Shown: positions 26,091 to 34,479, counted from the first letter of the stretch. The stretch: DNA of 64,000 nucleotides from Microvirga lotononidis (GCF_034627025.1 NZ_CP141049.1:1-64000), one strand, 5' to 3'. A program made the numbers and translations. Notes: generated by a model not told the origin, from the sequence alone.

Positions 26091-26285
26091 CTACCCGGAC
26101 ACTAAAATTGTCGTTGCACACGTGGGTGAGGCAGCTGAGCTGGCGTCGTAGCCCGTTTCCTCACGCCAGATCATTCGGGCAATGGCACACATCACCCCGA
26201 AGGCCTCGTGGAGCCGGAAGACGCGGTCCGGCTCTGTCTCCTCATTGAGGGCCGACATGGCGGGGTAGTGATAGAGGCTGCTCAT
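26091..26285 (-). CDS. Small unknown protein, probably truncated by the IS21 end
   Basis: The 64-residue product begins SSLYHYPAMSALNEETEPD and contains a helix FRLHEAFGVMCAIARMIWRE. The remaining residues (after ETGYD) are low in hydrophobic pattern and run into the right end of the IS21 element. It therefore looks like a gene that lost its C terminus. No family is recognised. ATG 26258 is an alternative start. Confidence 0.4.
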   Translation of the reverse strand: MSSLYHYPAMSALNEETEPDRVFRLHEAFGVMCAIARMIWREETGYDASSAASPTCATTILVSG

Positions 26286-26300
26286 CAGGGGTGTAACCAT

Positions 26301-26859
26301 CTTTCAGGCCAAGATGGGAACCTATGGCATGCCTAGGCCCTGAAGGCGTTGCGGCCAAAGGCCCCTAACCAACCAGAATGAACAGAAAAGCCTCCCCACC
26401 CGCCGTTGCCGTGGAGGTGAGGAGGCTTCCTTGAAGTGAGGAGGATGTGTCCTCGCCCGAGTAACGGCGGACCTGGCGGATGGTTTCACCGGCTTGAGAC
26501 CGGGTCCGCGACGAAAGGGTTATTGCCAGCTATCGAGCCGATCGGTTTTGCTGGGGTGGATCAAGGCGACCGGCTTGGCCGTTAGCCAGACTGGGCCCAA
26601 TGAAGAGACAGGTAGCAGTGATGACGGGACGCAGCGACAGGCCTTTGCCAGCTTGGTGGCCATGGTTCCTGGCGAGTATGGCGAGCGTCAGCTTCGCTCT
26701 TGCTACGCTTTTAAGGTAAGGTCCAAAGGCCTCCAGCTGAGCTTTTGCAGGCGTGTTCCGGGCGATACGGCCCCGCTGAAACCCATCACACGAGCGTGAG
26801 TTGCCTCTTCACATAGGTTAATCAGGGGCAATGCAGGGCACAGCCTTGAGAATTATGCC
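26301..26859. other. Intergenic region with a hairpin
   Basis: No gene is well supported here. A reading frame at 26494-26799 has no ribosome-binding site and no recognisable pattern, so it is not called. The region holds a hairpin at 26388-26428 and probably the promoter of the NepR-like gene. Confidence 0.4.
26388..26428. terminator. 13-bp stem hairpin
   Basis: AAGCCTCCCCACC pairs with GGTGAGGAGGCTT (one mismatch) across a 15-base loop. It has flanking A-rich sequence on the left and none on the right, so if it is a terminator it would act on minus-strand transcripts. Confidence 0.4.
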
Positions 26860-27045
26860 ATGCAGCAGAATGACACTCGGGATTGGTCGCGTGACCTCCC
26901 CAGCAGCTTGAACTTTTCCCAGGAGCAGGTGGTCTTCTTCATCGGGCATTCCCTAAAGAGCCTGTACGATGATGTGCTCGCAGCCGACATGCCGGAGCAT
27001 CTGAAAGCTCTTGTGCTCAAGCTTGAGGAGACATATCCCCCGTAG
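26860..27045 (+). CDS. NepR-like anti-sigma factor
   Basis: The 61-residue protein carries the compact NepR signature: IGHSLKSLYDDVLAADMPEHL followed by LVLKLEE, with an N-terminal acidic and polar arm. NepR proteins bind the ECF sigma factor EcfG and release it when the anti-anti-sigma protein PhyR is phosphorylated, as the switch of the general stress response in Alphaproteobacteria. Neither phyR nor ecfG is next to it, which is unusual, so it may be an orphan paralogue. The coding frame continues 44 bases before the IHF-alpha-like gene. Confidence 0.65.
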   Translation: MQQNDTRDWSRDLPSSLNFSQEQVVFFIGHSLKSLYDDVLAADMPEHLKALVLKLEETYPP

Positions 27046-27089
27046 GCCATGCCCCTTGTGAGGGCCCCCTTTGTACGGTGGATGATCTG

Positions 27090-27395
27090 ATGACCAGCAG
27101 GAACGTGACCCGAGTGGATCTGGCCCAGGCCGTCGTCGAGGCTGTTGGTTTGACCCGCCACGAAGCGGTGGCGCTCTCGGAGCAAGTGTTGGCCGAGATT
27201 TGCGATACCTTGGAGCGCGGCGAGAACGTGAAACTCTCCGGCTTCGGGAATTTCGTGGTTCGGGAGAAAGCCGAGAGAACCGGTCGAAATCCGAAGACGG
27301 GGGTTGAGGTCCCAATCGAACCTCGCCGCGTTGTCACCTTCACCCCATCCCATAAGCTGAAGGATCGTGTGAACGGCGATCCGGTGAGCGCCTGA
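27090..27395 (+). CDS. IHF-alpha-like / HU-family DNA-bending protein
   Basis: The 101-residue protein has the full HU/IHF fold. The N-terminal helices read VTRVDLAQAVVEAVGLTRHE and AVALSEQVLAEICDTLERGE. The beta-arm region reads VKLSGFGNFVVREKAERTGRNPKTGVEVPI, and the C-terminal helix HKLKDRV. The GRNPKTG motif at the arm tip holds the Pro that intercalates into DNA. The sequence is closer to IHF-alpha than to HU. A second ATG just upstream (27078) would add four residues. It shapes DNA during replication, recombination or transcription. Confidence 0.9.
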   Translation: MTSRNVTRVDLAQAVVEAVGLTRHEAVALSEQVLAEICDTLERGENVKLSGFGNFVVREKAERTGRNPKTGVEVPIEPRRVVTFTPSHKLKDRVNGDPVSA

Positions 27396-27776
27396 TCTAA
27401 GGCGCCGTGAACCCGCCCCTGAAATAAGAGACCTGTTCTCAGAGGCTAATTGCCCTTCGCAGGAGTATGCAAAGCCATCGGTGGCTGTGCCGTGAGCAGC
27501 GGGTATCGCCAAATACGGGGTTTGTACCGACTATAGGTTGAGCAAGCCCGCCCGCTCATCGTGGGGAACGGCGAAGATGGAACAAATCAACAACCAATTA
27601 GAATAGCCGAGCTTGAAAAACTCGAATCATGGACTCATTCTATTTCGGGTCGGCTTAATTCGGCAGACATGTCCAATAGCCGTGCGGGGCTGGTAGGACG
27701 CTCATCACCTCTTCGTCGTTCAAAAGTTTGTCTGAACCGGTGAGTGCATCGGGGCAGGAGTTCAGGAGTCTCTCTT
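27396..27776. other. Intergenic region without a supported gene
   Basis: Two short reading frames exist but have no ribosome-binding sites and no recognisable protein pattern. The 3' part must contain the promoter for the rightward gene at 27777. Confidence 0.4.
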
Positions 27777-28250
27777 TTGGCTACGCTGAAGCAATTTGAA
27801 GAAGCCCTGCGCGCCCAAGGCATGAATATGGCCTTGGCTATCCTGGAGAAGATGCGCAAGGAGGAGAAGAAGACCCGGTCGATCGCTCCGGCCCGTCGCG
27901 TCTCAGGGCGCAAAATGACACCAGAGCTCGCCCGCAAGATCCTCGAGCTTCATAGCACCACCGACATGACCCAGCAGGAGATCGCGTTCCAGCTTGGGAT
28001 CAACCAGGGTCGAGTGAACGAGGTGATCAAGCGCGGAAAGTGGCTCACTGAGGATTCGCAGTCCGAGGAGGCTCAGGCGCGAGATAAGGCGAAAGCCCGG
28101 ATGAAGCGCATGCAGTCGGAGGATACACCGATCCCGCGCAAGCAGCCGGTGGCCGCAGGTGTCGAAGAAGCGCCGAAAAAGCCGAGAGCGAAGTCGGCCA
28201 GTCCTGCACAGTTGTCGATCGACGACTTCCTCAAAGTCTCCGACGACTAA
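27777..28250 (+). CDS. Helix-turn-helix DNA-binding protein
   Basis: The 157-residue protein has an N-terminal helix (LKQFEEALRAQGMNMALAI) and a Lys/Glu-rich linker. A clear helix-turn-helix follows around residues 55-90: MTPELARKILELHSTTDM, then TQQEIAFQLGINQGRVNEVI. The C-terminal 60 residues are a charged, disordered tail ending in LSIDDFLKVSDD. The TTG start at 27777 is chosen because AGGAG lies 8 bases before it; a GTG at 27744 is an alternative. It is probably a regulator; its target is unknown. The gene converges with the Mrr-like nuclease gene. Confidence 0.65.
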   Translation: MATLKQFEEALRAQGMNMALAILEKMRKEEKKTRSIAPARRVSGRKMTPELARKILELHSTTDMTQQEIAFQLGINQGRVNEVIKRGKWLTEDSQSEEAQARDKAKARMKRMQSEDTPIPRKQPVAAGVEEAPKKPRAKSASPAQLSIDDFLKVSDD

Positions 28251-28263
28251 ATGGAATCTTGTA

Positions 28264-29055
28264 TCAGCTAGACCCAGCGCCGCTGGCGACAATCAGCTCA
28301 AGCCGCGGCAGATCGGTGTGGTGCATCAGCAGCACGCCGTTCTTGTGCGCGAGCTGGTGAGCCGACTTGGTGAAGACCGAGTTGGTGACAACCACTGCGT
28401 AGGGTGCATCCTGAAAGGCGGCTGCGGCATAGGCTTCCTGAACCGCCTTGTTGCCGACGGTGCCGTTGTAGAACTTGCACTGGATCACAACCCGCCGGTC
28501 TTCCTTCTCGGCAATGATGTCAGCTCCCTGGTCGCCTGATCCGGGGGTGAGCGCAGCACGCCATCCGGCCTCCTGTAGGACATCCCGGCAGTAGAGCTCA
28601 AATTCCCTGCCGGTCATTGTGTCGTCGAGCACAACCGTCGACTCGGGTGGCTGGTGTCGATCGATGATCCGGTTGATCCGGGTCCTCAAGCGAGCCGCGT
28701 ACCGCTTCGAATCCTTGGCCAGGAGATGATCGATCCTCCTGCGCTGGAATTCCGGCACGAGCGTCTTCTTGATGAAGCTGTTGAGGTGCTTATCCCACCC
28801 CTCCTCAGAGACATTCCCATATTCGTCAGGTGAGAGCATATGGGCGCGTTTCGTCGCTAGCGTCCTGACATGTGTCAGTGCCGCCCGGTCCGTCAGGTCA
28901 TAGATCAGCAGGACCGAATGGATTTTGGTGAGGCGCAGGAACAGTAGCAGGGCCAGCCCGATCCAGGCGGCAACCGGCTGGATATACCAGCCGATACCGA
29001 GGAGGAAGAGCAGAACGGCGCTGAACGCCTTGTGTCTCCAGAGGTAGCGAAACAT
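28264..29055 (-). CDS. Membrane-anchored Mrr-like restriction endonuclease
   Basis: The 263-residue protein starts with two transmembrane helices (FSAVLLFLLGIGWYI, AAWIGLALLLFLRL). A charged linker follows, then a C-terminal Mrr-type catalytic domain (about residues 145-260). The nuclease signature is visible as GREFELYC, then GSGDQGADIIAEKEDRRVVIQCKFYNG, that is, the D-(x)n-QxK core of the PD-(D/E)xK fold. Mrr-type enzymes cut modified DNA; membrane anchoring is known in some homologues. Two DNA methylases at the left of the window could supply modified substrate, but they are 25 kb away. Its specificity is unknown. Confidence 0.85.
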   Translation of the reverse strand: MFRYLWRHKAFSAVLLFLLGIGWYIQPVAAWIGLALLLFLRLTKIHSVLLIYDLTDRAALTHVRTLATKRAHMLSPDEYGNVSEEGWDKHLNSFIKKTLVPEFQRRRIDHLLAKDSKRYAARLRTRINRIIDRHQPPESTVVLDDTMTGREFELYCRDVLQEAGWRAALTPGSGDQGADIIAEKEDRRVVIQCKFYNGTVGNKAVQEAYAAAAFQDAPYAVVVTNSVFTKSAHQLAHKNGVLLMHHTDLPRLELIVASGAGSS

Positions 29056-29175
29056 TCCCTTATCCGGCAGTCGGCGGGTTCCTATGTGACTGCAAGAGAT
29101 TGGGTAGCCGACTGGGGTTACCAGCTGCCTCGCAAAGACTTCCGCGGACTGAAACTCACAGGATTATTTCGGCTG

Positions 29176-29403
29176 CTACTGCCTGGTGATCCGCGTCCGA
29201 TCGAGAATTTGACCGGCGAAGGCTCGCAACCCTTCGGCCGTGCTGGTCTCGTCCCGCTGTATGACGAAGAGCCCGGTATGGAGCAGGATCATTAACTCTC
29301 TGGCTCGTTGAGACTCGGCATCAGTGGCCGGCATCACTTCAGCCATCTTCTCTCTCATGATCGCGGCGTCACGATCCAGGATCTGCATAAGGCGAGAGGT
29401 CAC
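29176..29403 (-). CDS. Small helical protein of unknown function
   Basis: The 75-residue product is a helical protein with acidic and basic patches (QILDRDAAIMREKMAEV, ESQRARELMILLHTG). The start is GTG 29403, which has AAGGAG at the ideal distance; this supports a real gene. No family is recognised. It lies 121 bases upstream of the Mrr-like gene and on the same strand, but is not obviously in operon with it. Confidence 0.55.
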   Translation of the reverse strand: MTSRLMQILDRDAAIMREKMAEVMPATDAESQRARELMILLHTGLFVIQRDETSTAEGLRAFAGQILDRTRITRQ

Positions 29404-29494
29404 TGCATCTCCTTACAAGCGGTTCGTACAGGGGTGTTAGTCTTTGATCACTCACACCCGCTGATTGGTAGCGCTGCGAAGTCGGCAGGTCCAA

Positions 29495-29800
29495 TCACTC
29501 AGGCTTGATGCCAAGGGCAAGGCAGTAGCCGTAGTAAGCGTGTTCTCCGGCCTTATGATAGATCTCCACAATGTCCATTTTCTTGCGCCGGTCGAGCGCA
29601 AAGCGCGATCTGGTCCGTTGAAGGCGCAGATACGCCTTCGGGCAGGCATCGAGTTTGACGGCTTCCCGCAGGCGAGGGAACTCTTCCGTCGACATCTCCG
29701 CCGAGTAGCCATCACGCCCCATAAACATCACGAAGACCTTCCGGTGCTCATTGATGAAGCGCTCGTCGCGGAGAAAGGCAGGGGGCGATGTCTCTGTCAT
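29495..29800 (-). CDS. Unknown basic protein
   Basis: The 101-residue product is basic and aromatic, with a core KVFVMFMGRDGYSAEMSTEEF and a C-terminal segment MDIVEIYHKAGEHAYYGYCL. It has no membrane segment and no family is recognised. ATG 29800 has GGAG in front; an upstream ATG at 29824 is less likely. It lies just downstream of the cold-shock protein terminator, so it is transcribed separately. Confidence 0.55.
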   Translation of the reverse strand: MTETSPPAFLRDERFINEHRKVFVMFMGRDGYSAEMSTEEFPRLREAVKLDACPKAYLRLQRTRSRFALDRRKKMDIVEIYHKAGEHAYYGYCLALGIKPE

Positions 29801-29827
29801 GGGGTTCTCCGATTTGGCAGGCACAAC

Positions 29828-29856
29828 AAAAAAAGCCGCCCCACAATGGAGCGGCT
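29828..29856 (-). terminator. Intrinsic terminator of the cold-shock gene
   Basis: On the minus strand the transcript has AGCCGCTCCA, loop TTG and TGGGGCGGCT, followed by seven T. The stem has one wobble pair. It stands about 40 bases after the cold-shock stop codon. Confidence 0.9.
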
Positions 29857-29894
29857 CGTTGTGAAGGCGGGTCGATCCGCGAAAGTGAGAGGTC

Positions 29895-30104
29895 TTAGAC
29901 CTCCTGCAGGTTGGCCGCAGACTCTTTGCCCGTCCGGCGGTCCTGCTCGATCTCGAAGGAGATCTTCTGGCCGTCCTTCAGACCGCGGAGGCCTGCGCGC
30001 TCCACGGCTGAAATATGGACGAATACGTCCTTGCCGCCATTGTCCGGCTGTATGAAGCCGTAACCCTTGGTTTCGTTAAACCATTTAACCGTCCCAGTCG
30101 CCAT
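29895..30104 (-). CDS. cspA: CspA-family cold-shock protein
   Basis: The 69-residue protein has the cold-shock OB-fold: [18 protein letters not shown] with the RNP1 motif KGYGFI and RNP2 [10 protein letters not shown]. It binds single-stranded RNA or DNA and acts as an RNA chaperone, usually induced by cold or at the stationary phase. The long distance from the start to the next upstream gene (127 bases) would allow a 5' leader, which in this family often controls cold induction; I did not find a fold I can assert. It is monocistronic and ends at a strong terminator. Confidence 0.95.
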   Translation of the reverse strand: MATGTVKWFNETKGYGFIQPDNGGKDVFVHISAVERAGLRGLKDGQKISFEIEQDRRTGKESAANLQEV

Positions 30105-30231
30105 TCTCGTCTCTAGTCCCTTGTAGTTCCCTCCGGCGGAGCGTCCTGCTCCGCCCTCCGGTGACCGATTGATCACGCGAAGGAGGCTAGTTGGGCAAGG
30201 CAACCGTGGCAACAACGTGGCAAAATCAATA

Positions 30232-31551
30232 TTAACTTTTCTTCGGATGCCGCGATTGCTCCCGGCCGGTCACTTCCGCCCAGAACTGGTCCGCTCGGCC
30301 CTCAAAGGTATTCGGGCCCCGGCTGTCGCTTTGATAGAACTGGCCGGGTGTGATGCCTGGGGCATATTCCTGCTCCACCCAGCCTCTCGCGTCGTCATGC
30401 GGAAAGATGTACCCGCCATAGCCATGCAAGGACTTGGCGCTGGCATAGTGGGTATCGCGCAGATGCAGCGGAACTGGGATTGGCGGAGCGGACTGGGCGT
30501 AGGCCATAGCCTGTCCAATCCCGCGGCAGACCGAGTTCGATTTTGGAGCCCGGCAGATATGCAGAGCTGCATGCGCCAAGACAATTTGGGCCTCAGGATA
30601 GCCGATATGCTGCACGGCATGCAGCGCCGCGACAGCCGTCTGCAGGGCGGTGTTATCCGCGAGGCCGACATCCTCAGAGGCATGGATCATGATCCGCCGA
30701 GCGATGAATCTCGGGTCTTCGCCGGCATGAATTAATTTAGCCAGCCAGTAGAGCGTCGCGTCGGGGTCAGACCCTCGCATTGACTTGATGAAGGCGCTGA
30801 TCGAGTCGTAGTGTTGATCGGCATTCCGATCATACAGAACCGGCGACGCCTGAAACAGGTCTGCGACCATCTCCCCAGTAATCGTCAGCGTTGAGCCCGC
30901 GGTGGCATGGGCCGTAAGCCGGTCCATCGCCGTGAGAACGCGTCTGGCATCTCCACCCGCGTGAGCTGTGAGCTGTGCTAGAGCTGCTTCATCGACGTTG
31001 ACCGAAATTCCTTTCTCCTCGAAGTGGGCCACGGCGCGAGTGACAACGTCCTTCATGTCGTTGACGGTCAGCGGCTCAAGCCGGAAGACAGTCATGCGTG
31101 ACACGAGGGCAGGGGTGAGGACGAAACTCGGATTGCCCGTCGTCGCGCCAATCAGGTCAAAGACGCCGTCCTCGACGAGGCCGAGAAGATAGTCGCTTTG
31201 GCTGCTGCTGAAGCGATGCACCTCATCGGCAAAGACCAGGAGGTCGCGAACCTGCGCTTCCCGGCCGAGTTCCTTGATGTCGGAGACGTTATTGTGCGCG
31301 GGGTGGAGTTCCCGAAACTCTTTCCCGATCTCCTGGCCGATGGATCTCGCAATCGTCGTCTTGCCCGTGCCCGGAGGCCCCCAGAACAGCAATGCGCCCA
31401 CACGCCCGGAGGACACGATGTTCCGGAGCACCGTGCCGGGGGCAAGGAGATGGCGCTGACCAACGATGTCATCGAGGCGGGTTGGCCGTATCTGAGCGGC
31501 AAGGGGCTTGGGGCGGGTACGCGCCGTGGCCGTCTGGAAGAGATCGCTCAT
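30232..31551 (-). CDS. rarA: Replication-associated recombination protein A
   Basis: The 439-residue AAA+ ATPase has Walker [16 protein letters not shown] (about residues 53-67), Walker [16 protein letters not shown], sensor [12 protein letters not shown] and arginine finger region [14 protein letters not shown]. The C-terminal MgsA/RarA domain carries the [24 protein letters not shown] stretch. RarA (MgsA) works at stalled replication forks with SSB. The family signature normally reads DEIHRF; here it is DEVHRF, a conservative change. It is monocistronic. Length and motifs match chromosomal homologues. Confidence 0.95.
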   Translation of the reverse strand: MSDLFQTATARTRPKPLAAQIRPTRLDDIVGQRHLLAPGTVLRNIVSSGRVGALLFWGPPGTGKTTIARSIGQEIGKEFRELHPAHNNVSDIKELGREAQVRDLLVFADEVHRFSSSQSDYLLGLVEDGVFDLIGATTGNPSFVLTPALVSRMTVFRLEPLTVNDMKDVVTRAVAHFEEKGISVNVDEAALAQLTAHAGGDARRVLTAMDRLTAHATAGSTLTITGEMVADLFQASPVLYDRNADQHYDSISAFIKSMRGSDPDATLYWLAKLIHAGEDPRFIARRIMIHASEDVGLADNTALQTAVAALHAVQHIGYPEAQIVLAHAALHICRAPKSNSVCRGIGQAMAYAQSAPPIPVPLHLRDTHYASAKSLHGYGGYIFPHDDARGWVEQEYAPGITPGQFYQSDSRGPNTFEGRADQFWAEVTGREQSRHPKKS

Positions 31552-31685
31552 GTGTGAACCTAAGGGATGTCCTTGCCCGGTTTCCGGGCGCTATGGGGAG
31601 CCTGAGATATGGTGATTTGATGCCGCGAATTCATCGTCGATCCAAGGCTCTGCGACACTCTTCCATCAGGCCTCCCCAGCATTGT

Positions 31686-31877
31686 TCACGAGTGCCGGTA
31701 GCCGTCGGTTTCGATGCCGATGAACATCCCGTGCCAGGTTCCGCCGAAGACGCTGTCGAATGAGAGGAGCCGGAACCTCTTCCGGAAAGCCCGATAATTC
31801 GGACTGCCATCTGGAGGGCGTTGAAAGAGCTGGTGCATGGACTTGATTTGGGCGCGGGTCGGGCGAGCGCGGTTCAT
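31686..31877 (-). CDS. Small basic protein of unknown function
   Basis: The 63-residue product is strongly basic, with an N-terminal helix (RPTRAQIKSMHQLFQRPPDG) and an aromatic C-terminal part. No family is recognised. It ends 134 bases downstream of rarA's start on the same strand. The ATG has a moderate ribosome-binding site. It could be a chance frame. Confidence 0.35.
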   Translation of the reverse strand: MNRARPTRAQIKSMHQLFQRPPDGSPNYRAFRKRFRLLSFDSVFGGTWHGMFIGIETDGYRHS

Positions 31878-31909
31878 GATTTCCCTCTTCTAAGTGGATT
31901 GAGGTTGGA

Positions 31910-32401
31910 TCACTCGGTGAGGATGTGGGCAGCGGACAGAACGGCTTTGGCCTGATCCGTGAAGAGGACGTCGACCTTCTGCTCTTCCGTCATGAGGTCC
32001 CATGCGGCGCGGAACAGGTCCTGAAGATCGCCAACCTCATGGTCACCTTCCGAATTCTCGCCGTGAACGATGGCGGCGTGGGTATAGGTGTCGGCATCCT
32101 TCACGTCGGCGAGTGTGAGCGGGCGCTTGGTGTCGTCTCGTTCCGTGAGGACCGGCTCAAAGAACTTCCTGGCCGGAAGCCCATCGCCCTCGTCGAACAC
32201 GTTGACGATCTTGCCCTCGATGGCGAGGGTCAGTGCGATCCCCTGAGATCCCTCGAGGCGCTCAATGCGATCGATGATCGCCACTGCGCCGACCGGGAAC
32301 GTGAGCTCGTTGTCATCGGCATCCAGGCCGCTGGTTCCGACCAGCATTTGAACCACGTCGTCTTTCTTGAACCCGAAGGCCTCATGCGATTCCTGGGTCA
32401 T
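31910..32401 (-). CDS. Unknown acidic protein
   Basis: The 163-residue protein is acidic, with a beta-rich N-terminal 70 residues (LTFPVGAVAIIDRIERLE, IALTLAIEGKIVNVFDEGDG) that suggest an SH3-like barrel. A helical C-terminal part follows (LQDLFRAAWDLMTEEQK). No family is recognised. The upstream region has a hairpin with an A-run (32458-32489) that could work as an attenuator. It stands 32 bases from the small gene at 31686. Confidence 0.5.
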   Translation of the reverse strand: MTQESHEAFGFKKDDVVQMLVGTSGLDADDNELTFPVGAVAIIDRIERLEGSQGIALTLAIEGKIVNVFDEGDGLPARKFFEPVLTERDDTKRPLTLADVKDADTYTHAAIVHGENSEGDHEVGDLQDLFRAAWDLMTEEQKVDVLFTDQAKAVLSAAHILTE

Positions 32402-32457
32402 TTCAGGTGTCCTCGATTAATGTTTCTGGGGTTTTCCGCAGTGGGAGTGCGCCAAGC

Positions 32458-32489
32458 AAAAAGGGCCGTCGTATCTCGACGACAGCCCT
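32458..32489 (-). terminator. Terminator-like hairpin with T-run, upstream of 31910
   Basis: On the minus strand the stem AGGGC...GCCCT plus CGTCG/CGACG, with a 3-base bulge, is followed by five T. No gene ends here; the nearest minus-strand gene begins 57 bases further on. It may end a small RNA made from 32.5-32.6 kb or act as an attenuator. Confidence 0.5.
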
Positions 32490-32614
32490 CTTCGTCGGCT
32501 CGAACGAGCGCGATAACCCTTTACTTACCATACGGGCCACTCGTCGGTCCGGGAGCCGAACCGCTGGGCAGGCGCGTCGTTAACCAAGCGGACTAGCTCA
32601 GTGAGGTTGCGTAC

Positions 32615-33043
32615 ATGACACCGATCCTGTCCTCTTGGAGCCACCCAGCCCCGGCTAAAGCTCGCCTTCCAAAGAATCTGCGTCAGCGCGTTCTCGTGGT
32701 CGAAGATGAGTTGATCATCGGCGAGATTGCAGCTGAAGCCCTGACCGAGGCCGGCTTCGAGGTGTTTACCGCCGCGAGTGCCGAGGAAGCCGAGGTGATT
32801 TTGGCCGATGTTTCCGTGGACGTCCTCTTTACCGACATCGATCTCGGCGGCCGGGACGGGTTTGACCTGGCGGCATCAGCGTTGACGCTCCAACCGCTTT
32901 TGTCGGTTGTCTTTACGTCCGGCCGCCCCCGCGCCTGTCACGGAATGTGTGCGTCTGCGGGTGTTCCGTTTCTGCCGAAGCCCTATCGGCTGCCGGAGAT
33001 GATCGAGATGATCGAGCGGGTGGTGAAGCGCAATCCCCAGTGA
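32615..33043 (+). CDS. Single-domain response regulator
   Basis: The 142-residue protein has a 25-residue N-terminal extension and one receiver domain: LVVEDELIIGEIA, acceptor Asp in VLFTDIDLGGRDGFDLA, VVFTSGRPR and FLPKPYRLPEMI. There is no output domain. The gene stands alone between a hairpin and the convergent cation transporter gene. It belongs to the same subfamily as the lone receivers at 18-21 kb. Confidence 0.88.
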   Translation: MTPILSSWSHPAPAKARLPKNLRQRVLVVEDELIIGEIAAEALTEAGFEVFTAASAEEAEVILADVSVDVLFTDIDLGGRDGFDLAASALTLQPLLSVVFTSGRPRACHGMCASAGVPFLPKPYRLPEMIEMIERVVKRNPQ

Positions 33044-33065
33044 GGCGGAATCGGCCTAGCTCGCC

Positions 33066-34031
33066 TTATTCATTCCGAATCCGGACCGGCTCCTCGAGCG
33101 CCTGTTGTCTCTTACGGTATGTTCCCGTGTTCTGGGGTTTGATGAAGAGCGTGGTAATCTCGGGATGCGAGGCCTTCACCTGGGTTTCGATCCGCTTGAC
33201 GCAGGCCTCGATGTCCGCGGTGGTCAGATCATCCTCGAAATCGGCGCTGAGGGCCGCCACCACCTGCTGCGGCCCCATATGCACCGTGAGAACGCCGTTG
33301 GCGCGCTCCACCGCCGGATCGGCCTGGGCGATGGACAGGATTGAGGCCTGCACGTCGGGATGCGCCGCCTCTCCCATCAGCAGCCCTTTCGTCTCCCGCG
33401 CCAGCACGAACGCCGTCGCGGCCAGAACGAGGCCGATGCCGATGGATGCGAGACCGTCAAGCTCGGGCCTGTCGAAGGTTTGGGCCGCGCTGATGCCGAT
33501 CAGCGCGATGAGAAGCCCCAGCAGCGCGGCGCTGTCCTCGAACAGAACGGTGAAGGTCGTCGGATCCTTGCTCTCGTGCACAGCCCTGAAATAGCCCAGC
33601 GATCCTTTGGCCCGGCGGAATTCCTTCAGGGCGAACCACCAGGATCCGCCCTCGAACACCAGGGACAGCCCGATCACCACGTAATTGACGATGGGGCTCT
33701 CCATAGGCTCCGGATCGCGCATGTGGACGATGCCCTCATAGAAGGACACGCCCGCACCCAGGGCGAAGACGAGAAGCGCGACGATGAACGTCCAGAAGTA
33801 GATTTCGCGTCCGTATCCGAATGGCCGCGTCACATCGGGCGGTCGCGCGGCACGGTGTAGACCGTAGAGCAGCAACACCTCGTTGCCCGTATCCACGAGG
33901 GAGTGAATGCCCTCGCTGAGCATGGCGGAGCTTCCGGTCCAGGCCGCGGCTGCGAGCTTGGTGATCGCAATCAGCAGATTGCCAAGCAGTGCCGCGTAGA
34001 TGACCTTTTTGGACGAATGCTGGGACGCCAT
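33066..34031 (-). CDS. Cation diffusion facilitator transporter
   Basis: The 321-residue protein has six hydrophobic segments in the CDF arrangement: KVIYAALLGNLLIAITKLAAA, then the metal-site region SEGIHSLVDTGNEVLL (conserved HxxxD). Next come the membrane segments TFIVALLVFALGAGVSFYEG and ALLGLLIALIGISAA, and a second metal-site pair LFEDSAALLG. A cytoplasmic C-terminal ferredoxin-like domain ends the protein. It exports divalent metals in exchange for protons. ATG 34031 starts at ASQHSSKKVIY; the upstream extension to 34148 has no hydrophobic character and is dropped. No regulator or metal-sensing partner is adjacent. Confidence 0.9.
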   Translation of the reverse strand: MASQHSSKKVIYAALLGNLLIAITKLAAAAWTGSSAMLSEGIHSLVDTGNEVLLLYGLHRAARPPDVTRPFGYGREIYFWTFIVALLVFALGAGVSFYEGIVHMRDPEPMESPIVNYVVIGLSLVFEGGSWWFALKEFRRAKGSLGYFRAVHESKDPTTFTVLFEDSAALLGLLIALIGISAAQTFDRPELDGLASIGIGLVLAATAFVLARETKGLLMGEAAHPDVQASILSIAQADPAVERANGVLTVHMGPQQVVAALSADFEDDLTTADIEACVKRIETQVKASHPEITTLFIKPQNTGTYRKRQQALEEPVRIRNE

Positions 34032-34266
34032 GCGCGGGTTGCTCCGATGGAGCAGAACGACCGCGCATGGCTTCGGTTTCATTGGGCTAGCTGAAATGCT
34101 CTTCGGGCGAGTGTCCGAAGCATCCACTCCTGACCTGAGCAGTGGCAAGCCTTTTCCAGCACGTGTTCAAGACCTTCTCCACGTTCCCGCCCAACCTCCT
34201 GGTGCCCTCATCTGCCCGTCAAGCTATTTTGCACTGGCCATCTGTACGATCCGGCAACCAGCGCCG

Positions 34267-34479
34267 TTACGCAGGGCGGCGGCATCCGGCTAGGTGAGCG
34301 AGTTCGCTTTGGCTAACATGGGTCGGATCGTGCCGGTCCGGGATGAAGCAAGCGAGCTGCTCGGCCTGAGCCAGGAGCATGATGCCATCCTCTGATGAGA
34401 GGCGCCCACCGTCGAAAGCAGCGGTGTTCTTCTTGCGGCCCACGGCTGGAAACGGGAATGTCGGGGTTGTATCGTCCGT
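34267..34479 (-). pseudogene. IS1380-family transposase N-terminal remnant
   Basis: The minus strand reads TDDTTPTFPFPAVGRKK followed by AAFDGGRLSSEDGIMLLAQAE, the N-terminal signature of IS1380 transposases. It begins at an ACG where ATG is expected, has a deletion after LAQAE (QLACFIPDRHDP) and stops after about 70 codons. The rest of the element is missing. Confidence 0.65.

Larger units (their letters stand above)
22984..26101 (+). mobile_element. IS21-family element with a passenger gene
   Basis: The element contains istA and istB plus a pRiA4b ORF-3-like passenger gene. A related end sequence TAGTTGACGC appears right after istB (25412-25421) and again right after the passenger (26082-26091), with a partial inverted match ACGCCAACTA at the left near 22987-22996. 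Multiple end repeats are typical of IS21. I take the outermost ones as the boundaries; the exact terminal bases and target duplication are not established. Confidence 0.6.

Noticed and set aside
26494..26799. A 101-codon plus-strand frame near the NepR-like gene
   Set aside because: No ribosome-binding site, biased composition, and no pattern that would support a real protein.
32500..32615. A possible tRNA with a GGTTCGGCTCCCGGAC-like arm on the minus strand
   Set aside because: The T-arm-like sequence is present by chance; no acceptor stem, D-arm or anticodon stem could be folded around it.
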